Source of the DNA: Plasmopara viticola
Taxonomy: Eukaryota > Oomycota > Peronosporomycetes > Peronosporales > Peronosporaceae
Length of the DNA stretch: 64,000 nucleotides
NCBI GenBank assembly: GCA_001695595.3
Contig: MBPM02000026.1
Location: forward strand, 496,001 to 560,000
Direction: 5' to 3'
Made by a program: the position numbers and the translations under genes. The notes beneath the pieces are model-generated. The model was not told where the DNA came from. It ran no database searches and saw only the letters and a program-made list of their open reading frames with translations. Numbering within the stretch: position 1 is the stretch's first letter; each line of letters starts with the position of its first letter. Positions 37,249 through 49,300 of the stretch are shown here, piece by piece.

Positions 37249-40200
37249 TGATGCGCTTCATGTCAGCTTGCCTCGGCACTACAGATAAGGGCATTATACA
37301 TTAGCACGAGCAAGGGAAAGTTCCGACAAGATCGCTAGACTTGCCTGTCTACATGCGTTCGGCAAATACAGCGTAAAGCCTGGGGGATGTCGCAATCTAA
37401 AACATGTATGATTAACAAGATCGTCAGATTTTTTGTAACTGTTATATTTGGATCTACCTTACGCAATAAAGACGACAGCTTAGACGTTAAAGTACAATAG
37501 GACAGTACGATAAATTAGGTGTTCAGACACCAACAAATATTATTGACTGAACACAAGTTGCGAAGCCAAAACGGATACCCAAGTTGCATAATTCGTCGGA
37601 CAAATCATGATCTTACAGGATCGGGTTTGAATGAATCACAATTTTTCTTTGTAATCGGCGGACTCCTGAGGGGAAATTCGGATAGAGAAATTGATAAGGA
37701 ACCGTTCGTTAATCGTTATTTCGACATCATCTTTTATATACTCTGTAAGTTAAATGTCATATGCATTCATCCCCACTTAGGTTTATCTCAATTGTACTTT
37801 TAGCCCAGACAGAAATCCGCGCAGCATTCTTTGCTCGACGGACAGCATAAAGATACACTTACAGCGTTTACAGAGCATAATGCAATCCGATATGGTGTAA
37901 AGGTCGTCGTCATTGACATTGACAGCGATATGACTGTCGTGATTGCAATGAAAATATGTTTCATCATTGATACATGTTTGTTAGAGGCGTTCGACAGCAA
38001 AAAAACCAAGTTCGCTAATGTATTTTTCTTTGCTCCATCAGAACAACAATCCGAACAATCATCTGTAGGCAAGAAAGGACACGGCCAACGACGTTAGGAA
38101 AAAAAATACTGGTCAAATGCATTTAATGCTTCTATTTTTATTATAGTTTATATATTAGTAATCCTGCCCGAATTGCTACTCATCACATCTGTGGTCCGTG
38201 GTACAAGTCTAGCTCTGACGTTGTTAAAAGTGCCCGTTCGTACAGAGATAAAGGCCTTGGTGAATCTACAGTTCAAGCAGGACTTTGAGATGAGCTCATG
38301 TAGCTGTGTCTTGTCTGTAAACCATCTCTTTCGTTTATTCTGGTGATACCCGTAGGTGCACTTTGTACTACTGCAAGTCAAGACGACGATTCGACTGACA
38401 AACATGTTCTAATGGATTTTTTCAGTAATCCAAATTATAGATCCTCTGAAGCATGAGTATAATTTGACTATATATAAATGCCTTTCAGCTATGGAAGGAT
38501 AGCAGAGGTAATCACAACAGTCGATGATTAAGGGATTCCTCAAAGTTGTCAATTTAATCCCTACAGCGCTTTCTTGTGTTCTGCTTACACTCAGGAGGCT
38601 ATAAATAGTTACACTCAAGAGGCTACAAATGACGAAGTGGATGCTCAAACAATTAAGTGATAATGCGGACAAAAAAACAGGATTGAGCGTAAACTGACCG
38701 TCTGGTCGATCAAATCTACAGTGAAGGACAAAGGAAAAGAAGCAACGCGGAGATTTTTAATCCAGTATAGAGCTAGGGAAGCGGTTCACAAAGCTTGGCA
38801 TTGTGACTCTTGTCATGTTTATTATATTGCATGTTTTTCATCAAAGTGCAGTGTTAGATGTTCAAGGGTCTGACTCTTCGACTTCGGATTGGCGAGGTCA
38901 CATAAATGATACGTGTGCGGCATCTTGCTAGGAAAGAAGCAATCTAGATGATACTAGCTACTAAGACTTTGGAATTGTTGATAAGACAAGACCAAGTACT
39001 TTCTTCGTTGTGATTTGACAACGTTGTCCTGGGTTTACTGCAAAAAAAACTGGAATCTTAGTCGAGAAACTGAAAAAGAATGTGTAGGAGCGAAGTTTTG
39101 CTACAGATGTTACCATTTTCAATGTTGGATACTTAAAATACTACGAATGTAAAATTAGCAGAGTTGATGTATCCCAAAAGCGTCTGTGCATACACAATTT
39201 AGCTTTACCTTAAGGTGTGCCTATCAACGCGACAGCAATGTGTCCGTTGCTCACTGGTTTGACCACTATACAGAAAATACGTCATGACTTTTGGAGAATT
39301 GTTCCGACCAAGATTAGGTCTCATATGGAATCTTTGTAATTTGAGGGCTAGCTAAATCAATGTACCATGCCTGATTTGCGTAGTCTTTATTGTAATGTAA
39401 TAAACAATGCTTTGCATCTACTCAGTTTATCAAACAACACCAAAGTTCTACAACGTGAAGAGTTACTTATGGGTTTTGTAAAAGGTCGCACATGTGGAGT
39501 ACACTCCGTGCAGTACCAAAGTAGATTTGGCCTGTCTTTGTTGGTAGGCGAGGGATTAAAAACGGCGCTCGGCACTACTTCAAGATGCTGTGCGACCGCA
39601 CCACACCTAGTGCAGGTAGTCAATCCTACACCTAGTGGTTAAGTGTCCATACGCACCTTTTCAAATGAGCCGTATGGCTTTTCCTCACTCGCCAAACGCG
39701 CAATACTTCCTATATAAAGCAATACAGCTGCCGACTTTACGGGCCTGATAAGCTAAATTTCTAGCGTTGCACCTAATCCTACAAATGGAACACATCAGGG
39801 TGTTCAAGGTCTATAATCAAAGTCCTTTTTCTCAAGCTAGTGCTTAACAATCTGCAGCCCCGGTTGTAAAATAAGAAATATAACGCAGCGACTCGCTTAA
39901 AACAGAAAGGTTCGTTATGCTAGCCAAAAATGCTGCACAATTAGCGGTATGCCCTCTCGAAAAACGCAAACGCTCTCTGCATAGGTCTTCGATTAAAAAA
40001 TGGGCTATAACCCGTGAATACGTTGCCTATAACGTCTCAACACAACGATTACTTGGATAAATATAGCCTATTTCAAAAAAATTCGAGCTTTGTTAGCCCT
40101 CCAATTCTTTGTCCTTAAATACGGCAAGCGCGAGCTTCATAAGTATGTCTTTGAACACAGGGAGTTGACGGTTTTCATTAGTGAAGCATTTGTCTCAGAA

Positions 40201-43200
40201 GAAGTCAAAGTGATTGTTTTCATAGGTTGCCTAAGATTAGACTTACCTAGCATGCAACTTCTGAGCGCAGGCAACGACTTTCAAAACTTCGGAAATATTT
40301 CTAGCAGGCTCGCACCACTGTAATAATCTAGATGGACAATTTGACAGTCTATGGAGACCCATGGAGCCGCTGACTCGAATTCAATGAAGGTAATATTACT
40401 GAGCCGAAAAACTGTGACTACGCCAAACAGTTGGACATGATCCGCGCCTGGCTAGTAAAGTCGACTTTTATCCCGTTTGAGCCTCTGACCGCTAAGCGTA
40501 CAACTAGGAAGTGGAGTTATATAGTTCAATCACCATTGGAGCTGAACCCTTGAGATAGTCATCACTCTTGTATAACAAATTGGTAGTGGTAGATTGCTGC
40601 TTGTACACGCAAGCATTCGGTTTACTGGCAAACTTCTTCAGGTTTCGATGGACTCCGACCGGTCTAAAACCTTGTATTTTGATAAGCAAATGTGGTCAAA
40701 ATAAAAGATGGGTTGACATCTTACGAATGAGCAGCGACAACTTGCTGGTCTCTGTGTAAGCTGCTTATAGGGCGATGCTGCTTGCTCTTTGGGTCGAAAC
40801 TGACCTGTCTGTAAAATTTGAATCTTCCGACAGTGCAAAGCCGGTTACCGGAACGTAGGTGACTTGATCTTGGACATGCGATGATTACAAAAGCTATGGA
40901 CGTGGATCGATTGGTGTACCAACGATACAGGTTCTAGGCATCCAATACCAGAAGTTTTGTCGCTCTCTTAAAAAAAAGCCTGAGCTGTTTCATTCCGGAA
41001 ATTTATATAGGCGGTATCGCAGATCCTAATCTTTTCTCAAAGCTAGACGTGAATCTGACGTCCTTGGGTACCTATCAATGAGAAATGTAGCTTCACAAAT
41101 GGCAGGTATTGGTAGCATCGACTATCTTAGAACCTTTAAAAAAATAGGAGAGAGCTGGGACGACGTACAACCACCCATCAATTCCATCTTTCGCTCTAGA
41201 CGTGCACAGCTGCAATAGAGCCAAAACACAGCGTACAATCAGTCTCACAGTTAGCACATTTCTGCAAATGAAATGTCAGGTACGATACGAAATTTTTTTT
41301 AGGTGACATTTCCTGTTCGACAACTTCAATCTATCTACGATGTTTTAATCATCGTCGTGTCACGACAAGCACCTTTAAACGAATGGGCTAACAAAGATAA
41401 TCAAGACTTCGGTCAGCGTATAGCTCGCAGCTATTAAATATAACCGAATGAACACCTGAAATGATTTAAAGGTGAAGCTCCTAATACAAAAGCCGTTATT
41501 AATGGACAAAATTCGCCCTTCGTTTGGAACAAAGCTTTTTTTAATCTACTTAATGAGTATATTACGCTGGTGTTGGCTCTAAGATCTCTAAGGGTTTTTC
41601 GGATCAGATAAATCTTATATTAAGATGTGATGGCCAGAGATCCACTATGACGTTTTTCACCCGTCGAAGCGTTCAACACATCGTGCCAGGTACAAGGTAC
41701 TGGGCTAGGTTAGTAACGTGAGATCATTGAAACTGCCTTTGCATGAAGGTAAAGGCTGATAAGTTGCAAAAGGTGGAGTATTTACAAGCTTTTTGTCTTC
41801 ATAAGTGAACGGAAACATGCGGCAAGCTCATGGTAATTATAAGATGACCAGGACAACGGACCTTGACTTGAAAAAAGAACGAGCTATCTAGCAACTGCAC
41901 CATTAACGAATACGAATGTTTTTGAATGAAGGCACATGTTTGCCCCTAGCGACGATCATTATGTCTAGCGTGAGGATGGAGGAGTATCTTTAAAAGCTAT
42001 CAAATGCCCCCGTGACAGTTTGCTATCTGATAGCATAAATTTTTCGAATGTAATATGCTTTTGCTTAAACGCAATTTGACGATTTTTACAATCGTAATCG
42101 TGCAAAAAGTTCATTTAGACCACGTTAGGCAACTTTTAAGTTCATGAAAAGCAATATTTTTTATAGTCTTTGCAGCTTAAATAGAGTTTTTGAATGCTTT
42201 GTAAGCAGCCGGAAAGTTTGTGGGTCTCAAAAAAATGAAAAGTTTGGTCTACGATAAGAAACCCAAAAAAGAAACGGAAGTGGTTTGAGGTAGCCAGCCA
42301 TACGCGCAAATAGAGCGCAGGCTATGAGGCTATCGCGAAGTCTTTGCCGAATCCTTTAAAAGGAAATTGCCGTGTTTTTGAATATAATAAACAGCATCAA
42401 GTGAAGACGCTGCCGTTCGCCGAAAACCATTTTTTGGATCTAACAAATTTTCTTAATCAAGTCAATTTAAACTTGCTTGAAGGCAAAGTCCTGTTAGGCT
42501 GTGCATTTGGAGCTACCAGTTGTTTATTCACACAGCCCAATAGATTCCGGGCTGAGACGCACGACGGTCAACCCGCTTTTACGCTCCTCAATCATCTCAT
42601 CAACTCAATATACTTTTTAGGGACCTCAGGATAGCCATGACATTAATGCTAAGATTTTCCTAAGAGCAGATTAAAACGCATTAATTTTACTCACACAGGA
42701 TAATGCTGCTTCTTATGCAGGGACGTAGAGTCAAAGCGAAAGTGGCTTCTTTCAGCTCTTCTTGACCGCCAAATCAGGCTGTTTGCAGTCATCGTGAGTT
42801 CATTGTGGAAAAATAAACATTTAAAACAGTCAAGCATGACCTTTTATACGTTCATTTAGAATAACAAAAGCAATATGTGGCTTGTGTAGAATTCGTGGTG
42901 TATTGGTTACATTGACTTGTGCCTGCTTTAAACATAAACTCATATGCGATTGGCTTGATATTAAGCAAAAAGTGTTACCTTTGACGTAAATTGTATCTTA
43001 GGTATCAAGAAATCTCAACATTTCATCACGTAGAGAGAGGATACAATCGAAAGGATTTGAGTCTTTAAGCTTATAGAGTTCAGCAATTCCACAGTATCCA
43101 TTTCAATTAAATTGTGGGAATTTCGTTTTTCTCTATCTGCCTGGCTTAGTACTAGAACCATTTATGTTGTTTATATCTTCAGAATTCGAAAATACATTGT

Positions 43201-44859
43201 GTGGTGAATGACCTACAATTACTATTAAGCGTACCAATTTCTACAATTCAAAAGCATATAATGGTACCCTTGGACTGCGCTTTACCCACAACCGCCGTAA
43301 ACTTTAATTGAAGTGTATATTTACTAATCTCACGTAAAGCATTTGCGAGAGGTGCAGCCTTTAGAAGCGCGTGCGTATTGCTTGATGCCGCAGACTGCAA
43401 TAAGGGTCTCCTGTTGTTCATCGGACACTTTTCATCAGATGTGCTGAAATGCGCCTTGACGTGTGCTTCTTGCATATACTGCAAGCCTTAATCTTAATTT
43501 TATTCCTTTAGTCATGAATCCGTCCCACAATTAAGTTGCATAGCCTATCTAAACGACACTCGTGACTCCCGCCATTGAGAACCACTTAAGAACTGGGTCG
43601 TAAGCCATTTCGTTCTACCTCCCAATGCTAGTGATGTCCTCAGCTAAGGTATTCCGGGACAAATCATAATACTTGAGAAATGATGTATCACAGCTGACCC
43701 ACCAACATTTAGGTGCTAGACTTTTTAAAGTCTGCCTTTAGGCTGGAAGCTGCGAAGATAACCCCAGGATGGGTATGCTGTATTCGGAGTGAAGTCTTTA
43801 GTCTCAGACTTCTTCGCCATTTTTATGAGCAGAATCGACCTGTCCCTTGCAGAAAAGCTTATGACGTTCCCCATCTCATTTGTTGTGCTCTATCTTTGAT
43901 GATAAAGGCCTTTCTAGAGCACCAAGTGACTGGAAACGGTGACTACACGTTACTCGTAATGTCAAAGAACGGTATTGCATTGACGCCTTCTTGCCATAGC
44001 GGCTATTTGGGAGGCGATCCTCTAAGTGGTAGTCGTTCAAAGTGCGACAGCAGTCTTTTGATTGGTTACCGATAAAAGCCTTGTCCATTCTATAAGAAAA
44101 CTCGGCGAAGTGAAGATTATTGCTCGGAATCCCTTTTTAAATTTAATTGTCGTATTGGCAAGAATTGAAGCGAGGTCTTTGTATTTGTAATACGAAAATA
44201 CGACTGTCAATTTGAAACAATTCATTGTGATGGCCGGAGACAGTTTCAACACAATGTGATTTCTGCCCCAGTGCTTTGAACGTCAAATACAACTAAACGC
44301 CGGTAATAATAAAATCTACTGTAAGGTATCCAAATGCCTCGTTATCTATAGTCATTATCTACCGTTTAACAAATCCAAAGCCAAGTTGACATGTTTGGAA
44401 TATTCAGCGGGAAAAGAAGGCGCTCCTAGGCTTAAAAAATACATCATCGGAAATGATGCCAACTTTAAAATGTAAGAAATCTAAGCGAAACATCCTACAA
44501 AAATTGTGATAACCCATATAATACCTTATTTGGTGAAGCAAGAACTAGAGCGAAATACTTAAGTACTATCTAAATAGCTAATCTATTGCATTACATTTTT
44601 CTTTTCTTTACGAGAATAATGTTAAACAATAGAAGGCAAAATGTGAATAAACTCCTTTATTTGCTTCCCCGTGCTACTTCAAGCCTATACTTCTCAACCT
44701 TTTTTGACAAATTAGTGCCCCATCATACACATCGTGGCTTTACCACCCGTCATCATGTCCGTAGTCTTGTGTCGTATCCACCCGTCTAATGTGACGCTAT
44801 CTGTCTGGCCGACATAATGTTAATTTCAGAGGTGTAAACAAACGCTACCACTCACCTTT
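37249..44859. other. Gene-poor, repeat-derived tract
   Basis: About 7.6 kb of AT-rich DNA with only short ORFs, none with convincing domains. A 24-bp tandem duplication (TTACACTCAGGAGGCTATAA.. and a copy with two changes) occupies 38,585-38,632. A minus-strand ORF at 39,387-39,623 has CTRC and CTEC pairs but no supporting pattern. A weak Ty1/copia RT-like string is at 40,504-40,690. Confidence 0.5.
38585..38632. repeat. 24-bp tandem duplication
   Basis: Two adjacent 24-bp units differ at a few positions (..TCAGGAGGCTATAAATAG and ..TCAAGAGGCTACAAATGA). They lie in noncoding DNA with no apparent function. Confidence 0.75.
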
Positions 44860-46330
44860 AATGCGACACTTGCTTGGGCTCAATACCACTAGTCTGCAAC
44901 ACTTTGGTGCCGAAAGGTTTCGTTAGCATGTCTGCCAAATTGTATATTGCCGACATGCGCTCGACCACGCTGATGTTCCAGGCCACAGCTACTTACAAGT
45001 CCGATCGTGCCTATATTATCTTCCAAGATCAGCATAGCTCCTACCTTCCCATGGATGAGATCCTCATGAACTTCTTGAATGCATAGACTTAAAGCCTTGT
45101 ACTCTGCCCCTGCAAAGCTCAGCACCACCACCCACTTAAATGTTGACTTAGGAACCACTGGTGCGCATCCAGCCATTGCCATCGCCGCCGACACCGAGCG
45201 TCTACTATTGATATTAAGACCTCAATATGCATCCGTGTATGCTGTAATTTGGACCACGCTGGCGCCACGGTCGTTGGTATACCTGAAGTTTCTTGTCGCC
45301 TTATAAGAAGAAAGTACGCGTATAGCGGCCTTCCAATGTGCTGACCTGGAAATTTCAAGAATTGCGACAGCTGTATACACCATCTGTAATTCATGATTGC
45401 ATTTTTGACAGCTATAAGACTGAATCAAATGGACGAACCACTGCATAGGCGTCTCGTTGATTGAATTGTTTACCACATCATCTATTTATCGTCTCTATTA
45501 CATCAAAAGCGTGCTTTTGCTATGCTTAGAAGAGATGTCCATTTCAAAAATTTGATCTTGCCAAAACAATTTATCTTGAACAAGGACCCAAAGCCACATC
45601 CCTTATTTTCATGCTGGTATTGCAGGAATGTTCATGTCGTCTGCGCACCAGCAAATGTAGACATATTTCCCATTAATGCTCTAGATGTAGACGCAGTTGC
45701 TCCCTCCGATTCTTCGCAAAGCTCTTTGCGGAAACACAACATTCTCATTCCATGCACTCGCACCATTTTTGAGACCGTTAATCGCCTCATTAAGCTGGCA
45801 AAACGCGTTTCCGGCGTTGACTATACGATATAGTAAATCCATGTACACCTTTCTCATATGGTTACTGCTCAAAGTGCTATGTCTACATAGAATTCTTGAT
45901 TACGTACCAATTTGCATTCACCATCAAAACAACAACTCCGTATAATATATATTTGCAACGGTATTTTCGTCTCAAGAATTTTCTACTTGAAAGCCTTCGC
46001 AACAAGACGGAATTTGTAGTGCACCTCTTATCTAATCTTGTCTCGCTACTTTGCAAAACCGATCGGCATCCGATAATAATGGAGCTTTCTTCTTTGGCAC
46101 ATACGCCTTTGAGCCGTTCCTTAGTCTAGCGGGTCATCGGTCTCTGATTGTGTGTTGTTTAGCGGCTGAGATATAGTGCAACGTGTCTCATACCATGAGT
46201 GTTTCTTGACTAAGAAAATTTTTGTACGGTGCTCGATTGTCGGACCCTGGGCAATAACCTTAAAAGGATTAGAATCGCTAAGAACCCATGACTCGGTCAT
46301 CTCTGCCACAGGCCTGAACACCTGCACGTA
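44860..46330 (-). mobile_element. Decayed Ty1/copia retrotransposon pol fragment
   Basis: Minus-strand fragments appear in the right order for a copia reverse transcriptase and RNase H. They are AINGLKNGASAWNEN (~45,760; the ..YGLKQA.R.WN block), CADDMN (~45,640; the Y.DD block), SAHWKAAIRVL (~45,370; HW.A..R.LRY), RRSVSAAMAMAG and LSFAGAEYKALSLCIQE (~45,100; S.AEAEY.AL), and ILEDNIGTIGL with GRAHVGNIQF (~45,000). The ORF at 46,121-46,327 may be the link between integrase and RT. Several frameshifts and stops make it inactive. Flanking LTRs were not identified. Confidence 0.8.
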
Positions 46331-49300
46331 CGCGGGTTAATCCCAATTTGCCCGTGGATTCCGCATGGCAAATTATATCGTGTCCAGAAGGACTTATGCC
46401 TTCTTAGTCATTAGTGCAGAGGTAAGAAAAAATGGCAACAGTCCCTTGCGGCTGTGATCTTTTTGGTGATTGTGGTCTGGAGAAGGCAGATATAGCAAAA
46501 ATATTTCTCTCGTGTTTTGTTTGCGTGTGAGTGTGCATTTTTGGTCCATTCCTCTGAATTTTTCTAAAAGTTCCTCTGTGACGTCATCTAATTACATTAT
46601 TGCTGTGACGGCAGCCTTTTATCGTAATCAGGTCCGTGTCACCGCCTATCCAATGTGAAATCATCCGCTTGTCCAATGTGCATTCAACGGTGTAATCTCA
46701 ATCCTTTTGTAATTACTTATTTTTTAAGAGATATGCATGACCGACCAAAATTTACTCATCCCAATATCGTTTGCCTCAGATACATCGTCATATAAGCATT
46801 ATTGTAATGGCTGTGCAGCGTTGTCTACTTTCATTGCAGGTGACGTCAATTGCCTCATGCGATAAAGCCAACGCGGCTTTCTATTTCTTTATGTTGATAG
46901 ATACAATTGAGCGAGGTCGATCACCGAAGCACCTTATCCGTCGTGACCTCAGCATTGGTTTTCGTTGTGTCCGATCAAGCATCGAAAAAATCACCATAAA
47001 GCTACATATATAGTTTTATGATACGGCGTGAGATGAGATATTGCATCGTCTTTAATTCTAAAAAATTTCACTTGATTGCGACATGTCATTTCTTTTTTTT
47101 ATCATTAATGGTACTGTTTGTAGGACGATCCATCGATTAGTAAAAAAGAATTCATGAGCACTATGTTTTACACAGTGCAAGTGCTGTACACTCATATTCT
47201 GATTGCCGACCGCCTAAATGACATTCTAAGTGTATATAATTGTGAGTAATCACATACGAATGTTGATGTCATACTGCAATCGTTGATGCTTTCAGCGACC
47301 GCCAATTATTTCAGTCCCGATACAGGACACACAAGCTTTCGAGCAAACCCTATATTCTCATCTACAATGATCTGCAAGACGACCTATGCGTGTGTGTGTT
47401 CTCAATAAAAAAATAACAGCAGAGTGAGCGCGACGACTGAGGCGGCGAAGACGGTAATACCAAAGTCTCTGTCTTCATAATTATGGCTGTTTTGTCTCTT
47501 TATCAGTTTTCAAATAAAGTCGGAATTGTATATATATCACGATCTTGCTTGAGTCTCATGTTGACATTTGATCCGAGTTTCGAGTGCAGCTAACTAGCTC
47601 AGGCGCGATTTTGCTTTTTAGCTGATAATGTTAGGTATCTTTACCTCCAATCTTTTCTTTTCAGCAGTCGGAGTAAAGCGGACAGCTACACAGCGCAACG
47701 CAGATATTGCATTTGTGTCAATATGACCAGGTTTTCATCATGGAGGAGACTTTTGCCATTCAAGCATGCCTCTTTTTGCTTATACTTTATTCGCTCTTGG
47801 TAAAAATACGTATCATTATACTCTTACTTTATCCGCTCTTGGTAGTGGTAAGTTTGGTTAAGTTAAAGCTTTTAAAGCGCGAAATAGAATAGGTGGATCC
47901 ACTGGACCATGTTCTGGGAGGACCCCAATAGTAGTTTTACCTGCCTCAACACCTTGGATTATCGCTAGCATTTCTGCAACGGCTTCTCTTTTGCTTGTCC
48001 AAAATTTTCTTATATAGCTTCGCATCCACACGCGCTGGACCACGGCTCTTCTTTGAGTAAGCTAGCTTTGCTTTAAGCGTGGCAACGGTAGTGTCGTATC
48101 TTAAGTCTCTGACTAGTGATGTCGATGCTGCTATCATTTTCGCCATATAATAGCTTTACTAAGTATTTGCGTAGGTGTAATGGGTGATATAGGTGAAGTT
48201 GTGCCAACACGTATTGGTATCACTATGTCTGTCAGCTTGTTTGCGATCAAAATCTTATGTATGCTCCGAATGTTGCTTTGTCACTGACACAAACGCAGCA
48301 TGCGAACACATACATCATATGTACCGATCCCGATCACGACCACTGATATAAGACCTAAGTGGTTGATCTGGTGAGGCCAAAAAATTTCGAAACATGTGTC
48401 CTCCAGTACATCGCACTGTTTCATTATTTTAACAAACAACTCCTACTCGGATATATTTGGAGCTTAAGCGTAGAAAAGGGTGCCAAGGTGGGGGGCGGTT
48501 TATTTGATTGTACGTACAGATATGGAAACTGCAGTACAAACTTCATAAGGGTATAGCCCGGAACGCAGAAGCTACACTACTCCTACCGCGGTAAAAATAA
48601 CCAATCAAATGACCTTTCGCTCAACAGGAATTGTCGTATGTTCAAGTGAACAACCTGGCATCTCTTCCAGGGTAGAGTATTGACTGCATGGTGGTCGTTT
48701 GACACGTAAAGATTCTCTGCTAGCACGCTACCATAATTCCATATCTTGACCTATGCATCCGTAATGATATATATTTCTCCACGGTGTAACCATAAATATT
48801 GGCCTTACTACTTAATGCACCGCATGATCCATTCTAACGCCACGACGTTTCGAAATACGTTTCTGTGTGTACACTTGTGTTGAAATTTCTTCAACGAGAA
48901 GTCCATCATCGCGTTTCGCTTGGTGAAATATACCGGACTTACAGATAAAATCTACTTAGTGTAACGCAACTTTGAAATTTCTAATCGCAAAATGTGTACA
49001 ATATTTCGAACTGTGTGCAGGTCATCGTCGTTATGAACTAGAATGCATGTTTCTGATCCAGAATTTTCTGTGATAATCAGCTCCATTAGTATGATCTAAT
49101 TTACCTTCATTGTCAAATCTTCTTTGCTTAACTCTGTTGTAATGACAGCCTCAAAGTATTGAATTGGAACCTCGATACCGCAGTATGGTGCACCAAACCG
49201 TACCGGGCGAAGTGACACTTTCGGCATGCGCGGTATTTGCGAGCACAGAGTGGCCTTTCAAACCCTCGATCGTGCCCGTTAATTGCCTGGCAATCACGAC

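Noticed and set aside
39387..39623. Minus-strand ORF with CTRC...CTEC, zinc-ribbon-like
   Set aside because: Two CxxC pairs in a 78-codon frame without any recognisable domain, start context or homologous pattern.
40504..40840. Copia RT-like string on the minus strand (KPNACVYKQQ..YKSDDYL)
   Set aside because: Resembles the D.C.Y and YVDD blocks, but no other copia block is found on either side.
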